From the NCBI GenBank assembly GCA_035461525.1, contig DATHVD010000088.1, positions 1 through 8,372 on the forward strand: 8,372 nt of DNA. Direction: 5' to 3'. Positions within the stretch are counted from its first letter, which is position 1. Every line of letters begins with the position of its first letter. The notes under the pieces are model-generated. The model was not told the DNA's origin. It searched no databases and worked only from the letters and a program-made list of their open reading frames with translations. Positions 1 to 6,506 of the stretch are shown piece by piece. Position numbers and translations under genes: made by a program. The stretch is from JAIBJN01 sp035461525 (lineage in GTDB: Bacteria > Actinomycetota > Thermoleophilia > Gaiellales > Gaiellaceae).

Positions 1-2451
1 TCTCTCCGGCTCCCCCGCTGCAAGCGCAACGGCCGCGCGGGCGCGCCGCGCCAGGGCGAGGCCGAAGTCGAGCCCGAGCTCCTCGGCCCGCGCCTCCGCG
101 CGCCCGGCCGCGCGCTCCGCCTCCTCGGCGTCCCCGGTGGCGAGCCAGGCGAGGGTCGCGCGCTCCTGGAACATCGAGCGGAGGACGCCCGGGACGGTGG
201 GAAGGTCGGGCCCTCCCGCAGCAGGGAGGAGCACCTCCAGGCAGCGGGCCGGCTCCCCGGCCTCCAGCAGTATGGAGCCGAGCGCGCACGCCGACCAGGT
301 GCTGACCACGCTGTCGTCGAGCTCCCGCCCGAGCGCGACGCTCTCCTCCGCGGCGGCGAGCGCGGTGTCGAGGTCCCCCGCAAGGAGGGCCGCCCAGGCG
401 CGGTTGAGGAGCGCCCACGCCACGGCCTGGGGGCTGCCGGACAGCCGGGCCGCCTCGACCGCGCTCTCCGTCACCTCCTCCGCCTCCGCGAGCCGGCCGA
501 GGAGCGTGAGCGCGAACCCCTTGCGCTGGGTGAGGAGCGGGAAGAGCTGCCCCTGGCCGGCGGCGCGCGCCACGGCGAGGCCCCGGTCGAGGTGCCGCAC
601 CGCATCCTCGGGCCGGTCGAGGTACATCTCCGCGTTGCCGAGGCTCGCCGCCGCGTCGAGGCGGCGCGCGAGCTCGTCGCCGCCGAGCGCGTCGACAGCC
701 TCGGCGGCCGTCTCCCGGAGCTCCTGCGCCTCCGCGGTGTGGTCGCCGAGCGCGCAGGCCAGGCTGGCGGCCGCGGCCGCGGCCGCGCGGAGCGGCGCGT
801 CCCCGAGGTCGTCCGCGAGCGCGAGCGCCTCGCGGTCCCACCCGAGCATCCGCTCGTAGTCCCGAGCATAGAACGCGTCGAACCCGAGCTCGAGCAGGAG
901 GGCGACCGCCGCGGGCGAGGTCCGTTCCGGCAGCTCGTCGAGCGCCGCTGCGAGACGCGCGTGCGCCTGCTCGTGCCGCCCGAGCAGGTGCTCGACCGCC
1001 GCGCAGGCCGCGACGAGCTCGATCCGCGCGGGCCCGTCGCCGGTCGGGACGCGCTCGAGCAGCTCCAGGTGCACGGCGTGGCTCTCGGCGAACTCGCCCG
1101 TCCCCGCGAGCACCGCGGCGAGCGGGCGGAGGAGGTCGATCCGCTCGTCCCCGTGGTCACCGTCTGCGGCGAGGAGGCGCAGGGCTGCGCGATACCAGCG
1201 GGCGGCGCTCGCCGGGGCGCGCTGGCGCGACGCGTCCGCCGCCTCGCGCAGCACGGCCACCGCGTCGTGGTCGCCGAGGCGGGCGAACTGCTCCACGTGC
1301 CGGGCGCGAACCGCGGCCGGCTCGCCGTGGGCCGCGAGTGTCCGTGCCGCCCGCTCGTGGGCGGCGTCCCGCCGGCCGCTCCCGGTCGCGTCGTAGACGG
1401 CCCGGCGCAGGAGCGGGTGGCGGAACCGGAAGCGCCGGGGAGCTTCGGTGCGGCGGACGAGCCCGCGGTCGAGGAGCTCGTCGAGCGCAGCCAGCGTCTC
1501 TGCCTCGGCGACGTCACCTGCGGCGGCGGCCAGCTCGATCCGGAACGGGTCGCCGATCACGGCGCCTCCCTCGAGGAGGCTGCGGGCCGGCGGGGAGAGG
1601 CCCGCGACCTCGTCGGCCAGAGCTGCTGCGACCGCCGCCGGAACCGTCCCCGGCTCGCCGACGGGCTCCCCCGTCGTCGCCGGCCGCTCCGCCGAGCCCG
1701 CGCTGCGGGCGAGCTCCTCGAGGTAGAACGGATTGCCGCCGCTCTCCTCGTACAGCGCCCTCGCCAGCGCGGGATCCACGCCGGGACCGAGCAGGTCCCA
1801 GGCCTCGTCCTCGCGGAGCGCCGCGAGCTCGATTCGCGTCAGGGGGCCGGCCCGGTACGAGTGGTCGAGCGCCGTCGCGAGCCGGGGTGGCGCCTGCCGG
1901 GCGCGCAGGGCGAGCGCGAGGAGGACGCTCGCCTGCGGCGGACGGCGCAGGAGCGCCGCGACGAGATCGACCGAGGCCGGGTCCGCCCAGTGGAGGTCGT
2001 CGAGGAGGAGGACGAGCTGCGTCCTCTCGGCGAGGCCCTCGAGCAGCGCCCGCACGGCGCGGTGGACGCGGTAGCGCTCGTGGAGGACGGCCGCGGGAGC
2101 CGAAGCGCTGCCCGCGAGCGAGGGGAAGATGCGCGAGAGCTCGCCGCCGGTCTCCTCGTCGAGCCCCTCGATCCAGGCCCGGTCGAGCGTGCGCAGGTAC
2201 TCGTCGAGGGCGTCCACGAAGATCCAGTAGGGGAGGTCCCGCTCGAGCTCGGAGGCTCGTCCGGAGAGGACGAGGCGGTCGCCCTCCTCCGCGCGCCGCG
2301 CGAGCTCCGCCAGGAGCCGGGTCTTGCCGATGCCGGGCTCGCCGGAGACCTGGAGCAGGGCCGGCCCGCCCGCGCCCGCCTCGGCGAGCGCGCGGTCGAC
2401 GAGCGCCAGCTCCTCCGTCCGTCCGACGAGCCGCGGGGCCTGTTCCGCCAT
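1..2451 (-). CDS. Large ATP-binding LuxR-type (LAL/MalT-like) transcriptional regulator, C-terminus outside window
   Basis: Reading the minus strand from the ATG at 2451-2449 gives 817 uninterrupted codons to the window edge. The start follows a purine-rich GGAGAAGGGAG ribosome site and begins MAEQAPRLVGRTEEL, the usual opening of AAA_16-type regulators. Seen: Walker A GEPGIGKT at residues 37-44, Walker B LVLLLDDLHWAD at 146-157, GGNPFYLEEL at 238-247 and FRHPLLRRAVYD at 342-353. All are hallmarks of the signal-transduction ATPase in MalT/LAL regulators. From about residue 380 onward the chain is Ala/Leu/Glu-rich with repeated helical pairs, consistent with TPR-like ligand-sensing repeats. 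Family members are usually about 850-1000 residues and end in a LuxR helix-turn-helix. That domain would lie left of position 1, so DNA binding is inferred, not seen. A guanylate cyclase-type or HTH-less relative is an alternative. The gene is divergent from the small protein/MMPL unit, which suggests local control or autoregulation. A short alanine run sits at positions 766-786. Confidence 0.9.
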   Translation of the reverse strand, partial: MAEQAPRLVGRTEELALVDRALAEAGAGGPALLQVSGEPGIGKTRLLAELARRAEEGDRLVLSGRASELERDLPYWIFVDALDEYLRTLDRAWIEGLDEETGGELSRIFPSLAGSASAPAAVLHERYRVHRAVRALLEGLAERTQLVLLLDDLHWADPASVDLVAALLRRPPQASVLLALALRARQAPPRLATALDHSYRAGPLTRIELAALREDEAWDLLGPGVDPALARALYEESGGNPFYLEELARSAGSAERPATTGEPVGEPGTVPAAVAAALADEVAGLSPPARSLLEGGAVIGDPFRIELAAAAGDVAEAETLAALDELLDRGLVRRTEAPRRFRFRHPLLRRAVYDATGSGRRDAAHERAARTLAAHGEPAAVRARHVEQFARLGDHDAVAVLREAADASRQRAPASAARWYRAALRLLAADGDHGDERIDLLRPLAAVLAGTGEFAESHAVHLELLERVPTGDGPARIELVAACAAVEHLLGRHEQAHARLAAALDELPERTSPAAVALLLELGFDAFYARDYERMLGWDREALALADDLGDAPLRAAAAAAASLACALGDHTAEAQELRETAAEAVDALGGDELARRLDAAASLGNAEMYLDRPEDAVRHLDRGLAVARAAGQGQLFPLLTQRKGFALTLLGRLAEAEEVTESAVEAARLSGSPQAVAWALLNRAWAALLAGDLDTALAAAEESVALGRELDDSVVSTWSACALGSILLEAGEPARCLEVLLPAAGGPDLPTVPGVLRSMFQERATLAWLATGDAEEAERAAGRAEARAEELGLDFGLALARRARAAVALAAGEPER
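769..786. repeat. Tandem hexamer GGCCGC x3 within the regulator gene
   Basis: Three exact head-to-tail GGCCGC copies (769-774, 775-780, 781-786). On the minus strand they encode most of a seven-alanine run in the TPR-like region of the regulator. This is probably a simple-sequence consequence of alanine-rich, GC-rich coding. Eighteen bases is a multiple of three, so gain or loss of one unit would keep the frame. Confidence 0.6.
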
Positions 2452-2454
2452 CTG

Positions 2455-2465
2455 CTCCCTTCTCC
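2455..2465 (-). promoter_or_regulatory. Ribosome binding site of the LAL regulator
   Basis: On the minus strand GGAGAAGGGAG ends 3 nt before the ATG at 2451. The two purine cores put a Shine-Dalgarno match either 3 or 10 nt upstream, and both support this start. An upstream ATG (2477-2475) is in another frame. Confidence 0.6.
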
Positions 2466-2472
2466 GCGACCG

Positions 2473-2478
2473 AGCATA
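2473..2478 (-). promoter_or_regulatory. Possible -10 element of the LAL regulator promoter
   Basis: The minus strand reads TATGCT here, a 4/6 match to TATAAT, in a region otherwise almost pure G/C. It would place a transcript start near 2466, just ahead of the ribosome site. The expected -35 region (about 2496-2501, TTTCGC on the minus strand) is a poor match, so an activator-dependent promoter is possible. Weak evidence only. Confidence 0.25.
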
Positions 2479-2525
2479 GGTCAGGGGCTCCGGGCGCGAA
2501 AGATCAGGGGTCGGATCAGGGGGTC
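2479..2525. repeat. Three direct repeats G(A/G)TCAGGGG in the divergent intergenic region (candidate operator)
   Basis: Copies lie at 2479-2487 (GGTCAGGGG), 2502-2510 (GATCAGGGG) and 2514-2522 (GATCAGGGG), all in the same orientation. Each is followed by TC within 0-1 base. Start-to-start spacings are 23 and 12 bp, roughly two helical turns and one. They occupy the 115-bp gap between the regulator and the small protein gene, and the first copy abuts the possible -10 box of the regulator. Same-face direct repeats are typical of MalT/LAL-type operators, though the motif does not match the MalT box. Role as an operator is inferred. Confidence 0.5.
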
Positions 2526-2566
2526 CGCCCGATTCGCCGCAGGGCCCTGGACGGGATCCTCGACGC

Positions 2567-2809
2567 ATGCCTCGCTTCCTCCTCCAGCATCGCCACGAGC
2601 CGTCCGAGTGCGGCGCCGCCTATGCGGCGTGGAAGGGCTTCTCGAGCCCGTTGCGCCACGCCGCCGCGCTCGCGTCCTGCCTCCAGGGCGGCCACGCGAT
2701 CTGGTGGGAGGTCGAGGCGCTCGACGCCCGGACGGCGCTCGAGCTGCTTCCACCGTACGTCGCCGCGCGGACGACCGCGCTCCCCGTGAGCGAGGTGCCG
2801 ATCCCGTGA
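2567..2809 (+). CDS. Small conserved-looking hypothetical protein (80 aa) with His/Cys motif
   Basis: An 80-residue protein of unknown function starts at the ATG at 2567, with only a weak ribosome site (ACGGGA about 10 nt upstream). It starts MPRFLLQHRHEPSECG and ends with RTTALPVSEVPIP. The composition is protein-like rather than the Arg/Ser/Pro-rich output of noise frames: a hydrophobic beta-strand start, two tryptophans (W46-W47) and an amphipathic helix around 53-66. H8, H10, C15, H31, C38 and H43 are spaced as HxH-x4-C and C-x4-H, which could bind a metal or be redox-active. Length and layout resemble a small ferredoxin-like alpha/beta barrel such as DUF4242-type proteins, but I cannot confirm a family. 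It lies 26 nt upstream of the MMPL gene on the same strand, so co-transcription is likely and it may serve as a sensor or accessory protein. Confidence 0.75.
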   Translation: MPRFLLQHRHEPSECGAAYAAWKGFSSPLRHAAALASCLQGGHAIWWEVEALDARTALELLPPYVAARTTALPVSEVPIP

Positions 2810-2810
2810 C

Positions 2811-2821
2811 GACTCAGAGTC
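2811..2821. repeat. Short perfect inverted repeat GACTC-A-GAGTC
   Basis: A 5-bp perfect inverted repeat with a one-base centre sits in the 26-nt gap between the small protein stop and the MMPL ribosome site. The loop is too small for an RNA hairpin at full pairing, so if functional it would be a dyad protein site. It may be chance. Confidence 0.35.
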
Positions 2822-2835
2822 AAAAGGAGAATCGC

Positions 2836-5088
2836 ATGTACCAGGTCAACGGCTCCAGGAACATCGCGGCCCGGATGGGTCGCTGGAGCGCAAAGCACCG
2901 CAAGCTCGCCATCTTCGGCTGGCTTGCCCTCGTCGCCGTCGCCTTCCTCGCCGGCGGGATGATCGGCACGAAGAACATCGACTACGAGACCTCGGGGCCC
3001 GGCGAAGCCGGTCGCGCAGACCGGATCCTCGCGGAGGGCTTCGAGCGGCCGGCCGAGGAGCTCGTCGTGATCGAGAGCCCGACGCTGGTCACGACCGACC
3101 CGGCGTTCGCCGCCGCCATCGACGCGGTCATCGAGGGCCTCGCCGGGCTCGACGAGGTCGCGAGCGTTCGCTCGCCGTTCGATCCCGCCAACGACGGCCA
3201 GATCTCGGAGGACGGCCATGCCGCGTTCGTCGGCATGGATATCCGCGGCGACGCGGACGACGCCGGCGACAAGCTCGACCCCATCCTCGCCCGCGTGGCC
3301 GAGATCCAGGCCGCGCATCCGGACATGTTCATCGGCCAGTTCGGGGACACGAGCGCGAACGACGCGCTCGAGGCCTCGTTCGCGAAGGACCTCGAGAAGG
3401 CCGGCCTCTTCTCGCTCCCCGTGACGCTCGTCATCCTCGTGGTCGCCTTCGGCGCCCTCGTGGCCGCGGGCATCCCGCTCCTGCTCGGGCTCACGGCGGT
3501 CCTCGCCACGCTCGGCCTGATCGCAGCGCCGAGCCATCTGCTCCCGCTCGACGAGTCCGCCTCCGCGATCGTGCTCCTGATCGGTCTCGCGGTGGGCGTC
3601 GACTACTCGATGTTCTACCTGAAGCGGGAGCGGGAGGAACGGGCTGCAGGCCGCGGCCCGGAGGCGGCGCTCGAGGCGGCGGCTGCGACCTCCGGCCGCT
3701 CCGTGCTCGTCTCCGGCCTCACCGTCATGGTGGCGATGGGCGGTTTGTTCCTCACCGGCGATCCCAGCTTCGCCTCCTTCGGCCTCGCCACGATGACCGT
3801 GGTCGCCGTCGCGATGCTCGGCTCGCTGACCGTCCTGCCCGCCGTCCTGTCGAAGCTCGGCGACAACGTCGACCGCCTCCACGTCCCCCTCGTCGGCCGG
3901 CTCCGCCGTGACGACGGGGAGGGCCGCATCTGGGGCGCGATCGTCGGCCGCGTCCTCAGGAGGCCGGTGCTCTCCCTCGCCCTCGCGGGCGTCGCCCTTC
4001 TCGGGCTCGCGCTTCCCGCGCTCGAGCTGCGCACCGCGCAGCCTGGCGTGGAGTCGTTCCCGCAGGAGCTGCCCGCGATGCAGACGTTCAACCGCCTCCA
4101 GGCGGCCTTCCCCGGCACGGAGATCCCGGCGCTGGTCGTGCTCCAGGCCGAGGACGTCAACGCCCCCGCGGTGCAGGAGTCGATCCGGGAGCTCGGCGAG
4201 CTCGCGCTCGCGAGCGGCCAGATGCACAAGCCCATTACCGTCGAGGCGAACGAGGCGGGGACCGTCGCGAGCGTCTCCATCCCGATGGACGGCAACGGAA
4301 ACGACGACGCCTCGAACGCCGCGCTCGCGACGCTCCGGGGCGAGATCATCCCCGAGACGGTCGGCACCCTCCCGGGCGTCGAGGTCGCGGTCACGGGCAT
4401 GGCGGCGTCCTCGAAGGACGGCAACGAGCAGCTGAAGTCGACCGCGCCGCTCGTGTTCGGCTTCGTCCTGCTCTTCGCGTTCGCGCTCATGCTCGTCGCC
4501 TTCCGGTCGGTCGTGATCGCGGCGAAGGCCGTCGTCCTCAACCTGCTCTCGGTGGCCGCGGCCTACGGCGTGCTCGTGCTCGTCTTCCAGCACGGGTTCG
4601 CCAAGGGGCTGCTCGGCTTCGAGACCACGGGCGGCATCGTGCCCTTCCTGCCGGTCTTCCTCTTCGTGATCCTGTTCGGCCTCTCGATGGACTACCACGT
4701 GTTCATCCTGAGCCGGATCCGCGAGCTGTACGACCGCGGGCTGGGAACGGACGAGTCGATCTCGCTCGGGATCAGGAGCACGGCCGGCGTGGTCACAAGC
4801 GCCGCGATCGTCATGGTCGCCGTCTTCTCGATCTTCGGGACGCTCTCCATGATCGTCTTCAAGCAGTTCGGCGTCGGCCTCGCCGTCGCGATCCTCATCG
4901 ACGCGACGATCGTCCGCGCCGTGCTCCTGCCGGCGAGCATGAAGCTCCTCGGCGAGTGGAACTGGTACCTGCCGAGCTGGCTCGAGTGGCTGCCGCACTT
5001 CGAGCACTGCGACTCGCCCGAGCCGCTCGAGACGGCCGAGCCCGCCGAGCCGGTGACCGCCCCGCCGGCGCTCGAGCCCGTTGCCTAG
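2836..5088 (+). CDS. MMPL-family RND-type transporter (YdfJ/MmpL-like)
   Basis: A 750-residue inner-membrane transporter of the MMPL branch of the RND superfamily, expected to use the proton gradient to export lipids or hydrophobic compounds. The start is the ATG at 2836, which has an excellent AAAAGGAG ribosome site 6 nt upstream; the same frame is open far upstream, but that stretch is antisense to the regulator. TM1 is near 24-44, followed by a periplasmic domain to about 190. TM2-TM6 lie near 193-340, TM7 near 378-396, a second periplasmic domain runs to about 535, and TM8-TM12 lie near 537-703. The two halves show the internal duplication. Each has an Asp-Tyr pair in its central helix, D256-Y257 in GVDYSMFY and D619-Y620 in SMDYHVF, matching the proton-relay pairs of MmpL3. 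The C-terminal tail from about 728 is Glu/Pro-rich and short, unlike the long tails of mycobacterial MmpL3. Cargo is unknown. Confidence 0.94.
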   Translation: MYQVNGSRNIAARMGRWSAKHRKLAIFGWLALVAVAFLAGGMIGTKNIDYETSGPGEAGRADRILAEGFERPAEELVVIESPTLVTTDPAFAAAIDAVIEGLAGLDEVASVRSPFDPANDGQISEDGHAAFVGMDIRGDADDAGDKLDPILARVAEIQAAHPDMFIGQFGDTSANDALEASFAKDLEKAGLFSLPVTLVILVVAFGALVAAGIPLLLGLTAVLATLGLIAAPSHLLPLDESASAIVLLIGLAVGVDYSMFYLKREREERAAGRGPEAALEAAAATSGRSVLVSGLTVMVAMGGLFLTGDPSFASFGLATMTVVAVAMLGSLTVLPAVLSKLGDNVDRLHVPLVGRLRRDDGEGRIWGAIVGRVLRRPVLSLALAGVALLGLALPALELRTAQPGVESFPQELPAMQTFNRLQAAFPGTEIPALVVLQAEDVNAPAVQESIRELGELALASGQMHKPITVEANEAGTVASVSIPMDGNGNDDASNAALATLRGEIIPETVGTLPGVEVAVTGMAASSKDGNEQLKSTAPLVFGFVLLFAFALMLVAFRSVVIAAKAVVLNLLSVAAAYGVLVLVFQHGFAKGLLGFETTGGIVPFLPVFLFVILFGLSMDYHVFILSRIRELYDRGLGTDESISLGIRSTAGVVTSAAIVMVAVFSIFGTLSMIVFKQFGVGLAVAILIDATIVRAVLLPASMKLLGEWNWYLPSWLEWLPHFEHCDSPEPLETAEPAEPVTAPPALEPVA

Positions 5089-5101
5089 ACGAACCCCGAC
5101 C

Positions 5102-5134
5102 GCAGCGCCGCCCTCCGGGTGCGGGCGGCGCTGC
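5102..5134 (+). terminator. Strong stem-loop after the MMPL gene (terminator or attenuator)
   Basis: GCAGCGCCGCCC (5102-5113) pairs perfectly with GGGCGGCGCTGC (5123-5134), a 12-bp GC-rich stem with a 9-nt loop. It begins 13 nt after the MMPL stop. Only TT precedes CCCC, so the usual U-tract is missing, as is common in high-GC actinobacteria. It ends 11 nt before the ribosome site of the next gene and so may terminate or only attenuate transcription into it. Confidence 0.7.
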
Positions 5135-5145
5135 TTCCCCGCCCG

Positions 5146-5152
5146 AAAGGAG
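5146..5152 (+). promoter_or_regulatory. Ribosome binding site that fixes the GTG start of the membrane hydrolase
   Basis: AAAGGAG lies 5 nt ahead of the GTG at 5158. The in-frame ATG at 5119 lies inside the terminator-like loop with no ribosome site, and the ATG at 5167 is 14 nt away. GTG 5158 is therefore the best start. Confidence 0.7.
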
Positions 5153-5157
5153 TCACG

Positions 5158-6465
5158 GTGAACGGCATGACCCATTCCCAGTCCGCGCCCACCTCGCGCG
5201 TGGCGCTCCTCGTTCCCGCAGCCCTGCGCAGCGAGACCGGGGTCGTCCGGGCGGCCCTTGCGGTCGTCGCCCTCCACGTCGCTGACGACAACTTTTTCCA
5301 GCCCGAGCCCGGCACATGGGCAGGCGACCACCTTGCGAGCGGCCTCGTTCCGATTGCGATCCTCGCGGTCGTCGCGTGGCTCTACCCCCGCCTCCGAGCG
5401 GGTGCGCGGGCGTACATGTCGATGACGCTGGGCGGGCTGGCGGTGATAGTCGGAGTGCCCGGCGTCTACAACATCGCGAAGGGCGTCGGCGCCGGCGACG
5501 ACTACACGGGCGTGCTCGCCATCGTCGCCGGGGTCGTTCTCCTGGCAGCCGGGCCGGTGATCCTCTGGCGGCATCGCCGATCAGGCCCGACCCGGCGCCG
5601 CACGGTTCTCCGGCGCTTCCTGTTGGCCGTCGCCGCCGTCCCGATCGTGCTCGTGACGCTCTTGCTCGTCCTCGTCCCCGTCGGATTCGCGTATGTGTAC
5701 ACGCATCTCGGACAGACGAAGACGAATCCCGAGCTGGGCGTCCCGGCCGAGCGCGTCACGGTCACGACCGAGGACTCGCTCGAGCTTGCCGCGACCTACG
5801 TGCCGTCGACGAACCGAGCTGCCGTGATCGTCTACCCGGGCGCGACCCGCGTCGACGAAGCGCTCATGATCGCGCGACACGGATACGGCGTGCTGCTGCT
5901 CGAGCCGCGCGGGCAAGGATCGAGCGAGGGCGACGTCGTCCGCTGGGCGGGCGACCGCGACCTGCATGCGGGAGTCGAGTACCTGCAGTCTCGCGCCGAT
6001 GTCGACGACGAGCGGATCGGCGCGATCGGCTTCTCGATCGGCGGCGAGATCCTCATCGAGGCCGCGGCCCAGACCGAGGGCATCCGCGCGGTCGTCTCCG
6101 AGGGCGCCGGCGTCCCTGCCGGGGAGCTGGACGGCGACGGGCTCTCCGCCGCGGAACGACTGCTCTACGCGCCCGGGATGGCCGTGATGACGGCGGCGTT
6201 GACCGTCTTCCAGAACCACGGCCCGCCGCCGCCGATCGTCGACCGGATCGGCGAGATCGCCCCGCGGCCGGTCTTCCTCGTCTACGCGGTTCCCGGCAGC
6301 GGCCAGGAGGACGTGCGGCAGCCGAAGTACTTCGCGGCCGCGGGTGAGCCGAAGGAGATCTGGAAGGTCCCCGGGTCGAGCCACACCGGAGGCATCGACG
6401 CCCAGCCGGCCGAGTACGAGCGGCGCGTGCTCGGCTTCTTCGACGGAGCGCTCCTGGGACGCTGA
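5158..6465 (+). CDS. Membrane-anchored alpha/beta hydrolase with N-terminal transmembrane domain
   Basis: A 435-residue protein. The N-terminal third has hydrophobic segments near residues 28-42, 62-77, 86-106, 117-137 and 154-181, so about five membrane spans, with an Arg-rich loop (138-153) before the last. The C-terminal part (about 195-435) is an alpha/beta hydrolase. It shows YPGA at 226-229 in the oxyanion-loop position, EPRGQGSSEGD at 249-259, the nucleophile elbow GFSIGG with Ser293, and the His candidate H409 in SSHTGG. The acid is probably E384 or D385, in a loop lacking the usual clear Asp motif. The classic His-Gly oxyanion pair is Pro-Gly here. A serine esterase, lipase or peptidase activity facing the membrane is likely; the substrate is unknown. 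It follows the MMPL gene by 69 nt across a hairpin and precedes the P450 by 41 nt. Confidence 0.85.
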   Translation: MNGMTHSQSAPTSRVALLVPAALRSETGVVRAALAVVALHVADDNFFQPEPGTWAGDHLASGLVPIAILAVVAWLYPRLRAGARAYMSMTLGGLAVIVGVPGVYNIAKGVGAGDDYTGVLAIVAGVVLLAAGPVILWRHRRSGPTRRRTVLRRFLLAVAAVPIVLVTLLLVLVPVGFAYVYTHLGQTKTNPELGVPAERVTVTTEDSLELAATYVPSTNRAAVIVYPGATRVDEALMIARHGYGVLLLEPRGQGSSEGDVVRWAGDRDLHAGVEYLQSRADVDDERIGAIGFSIGGEILIEAAAQTEGIRAVVSEGAGVPAGELDGDGLSAAERLLYAPGMAVMTAALTVFQNHGPPPPIVDRIGEIAPRPVFLVYAVPGSGQEDVRQPKYFAAAGEPKEIWKVPGSSHTGGIDAQPAEYERRVLGFFDGALLGR

Positions 6466-6506
6466 CACCGCCCTGCCCGGCGCGCGGGCGCCGCTAAGGT
6501 CACGCC

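Noticed and set aside
2541..2548. Palindrome AGGGCCCT ahead of the small protein gene
   Set aside because: Eight bases of GC-rich palindrome in such DNA are expected by chance, and nothing pairs it with a second copy.
592..2835. Plus-strand frame open for about 748 codons upstream of, and in phase with, the MMPL gene, as if encoding a giant fusion protein
   Set aside because: It is antisense to the regulator, whose Walker motifs are clear on the minus strand, and its product is Arg/Glu/Gly-rich without domains. The MMPL start at 2836 has a strong ribosome site. The long open frame is a result of the high GC content.
2620..5574. Minus-strand open frame of 984 codons opposite the MMPL gene
   Set aside because: The product is almost entirely Arg, Asp, Glu, His and Gly, the usual antisense shadow of a GC-rich coding frame, and it has no ribosome site. 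The true MMPL frame is unmistakable.
6478..6493. Hairpin CGGCGC-GCGG-GCGCCG between the membrane hydrolase and the P450
   Set aside because: The six-bp stem with a four-base loop has no T-run and sits in a G/C-only stretch where such pairing is expected by chance. Too weak to call a terminator.
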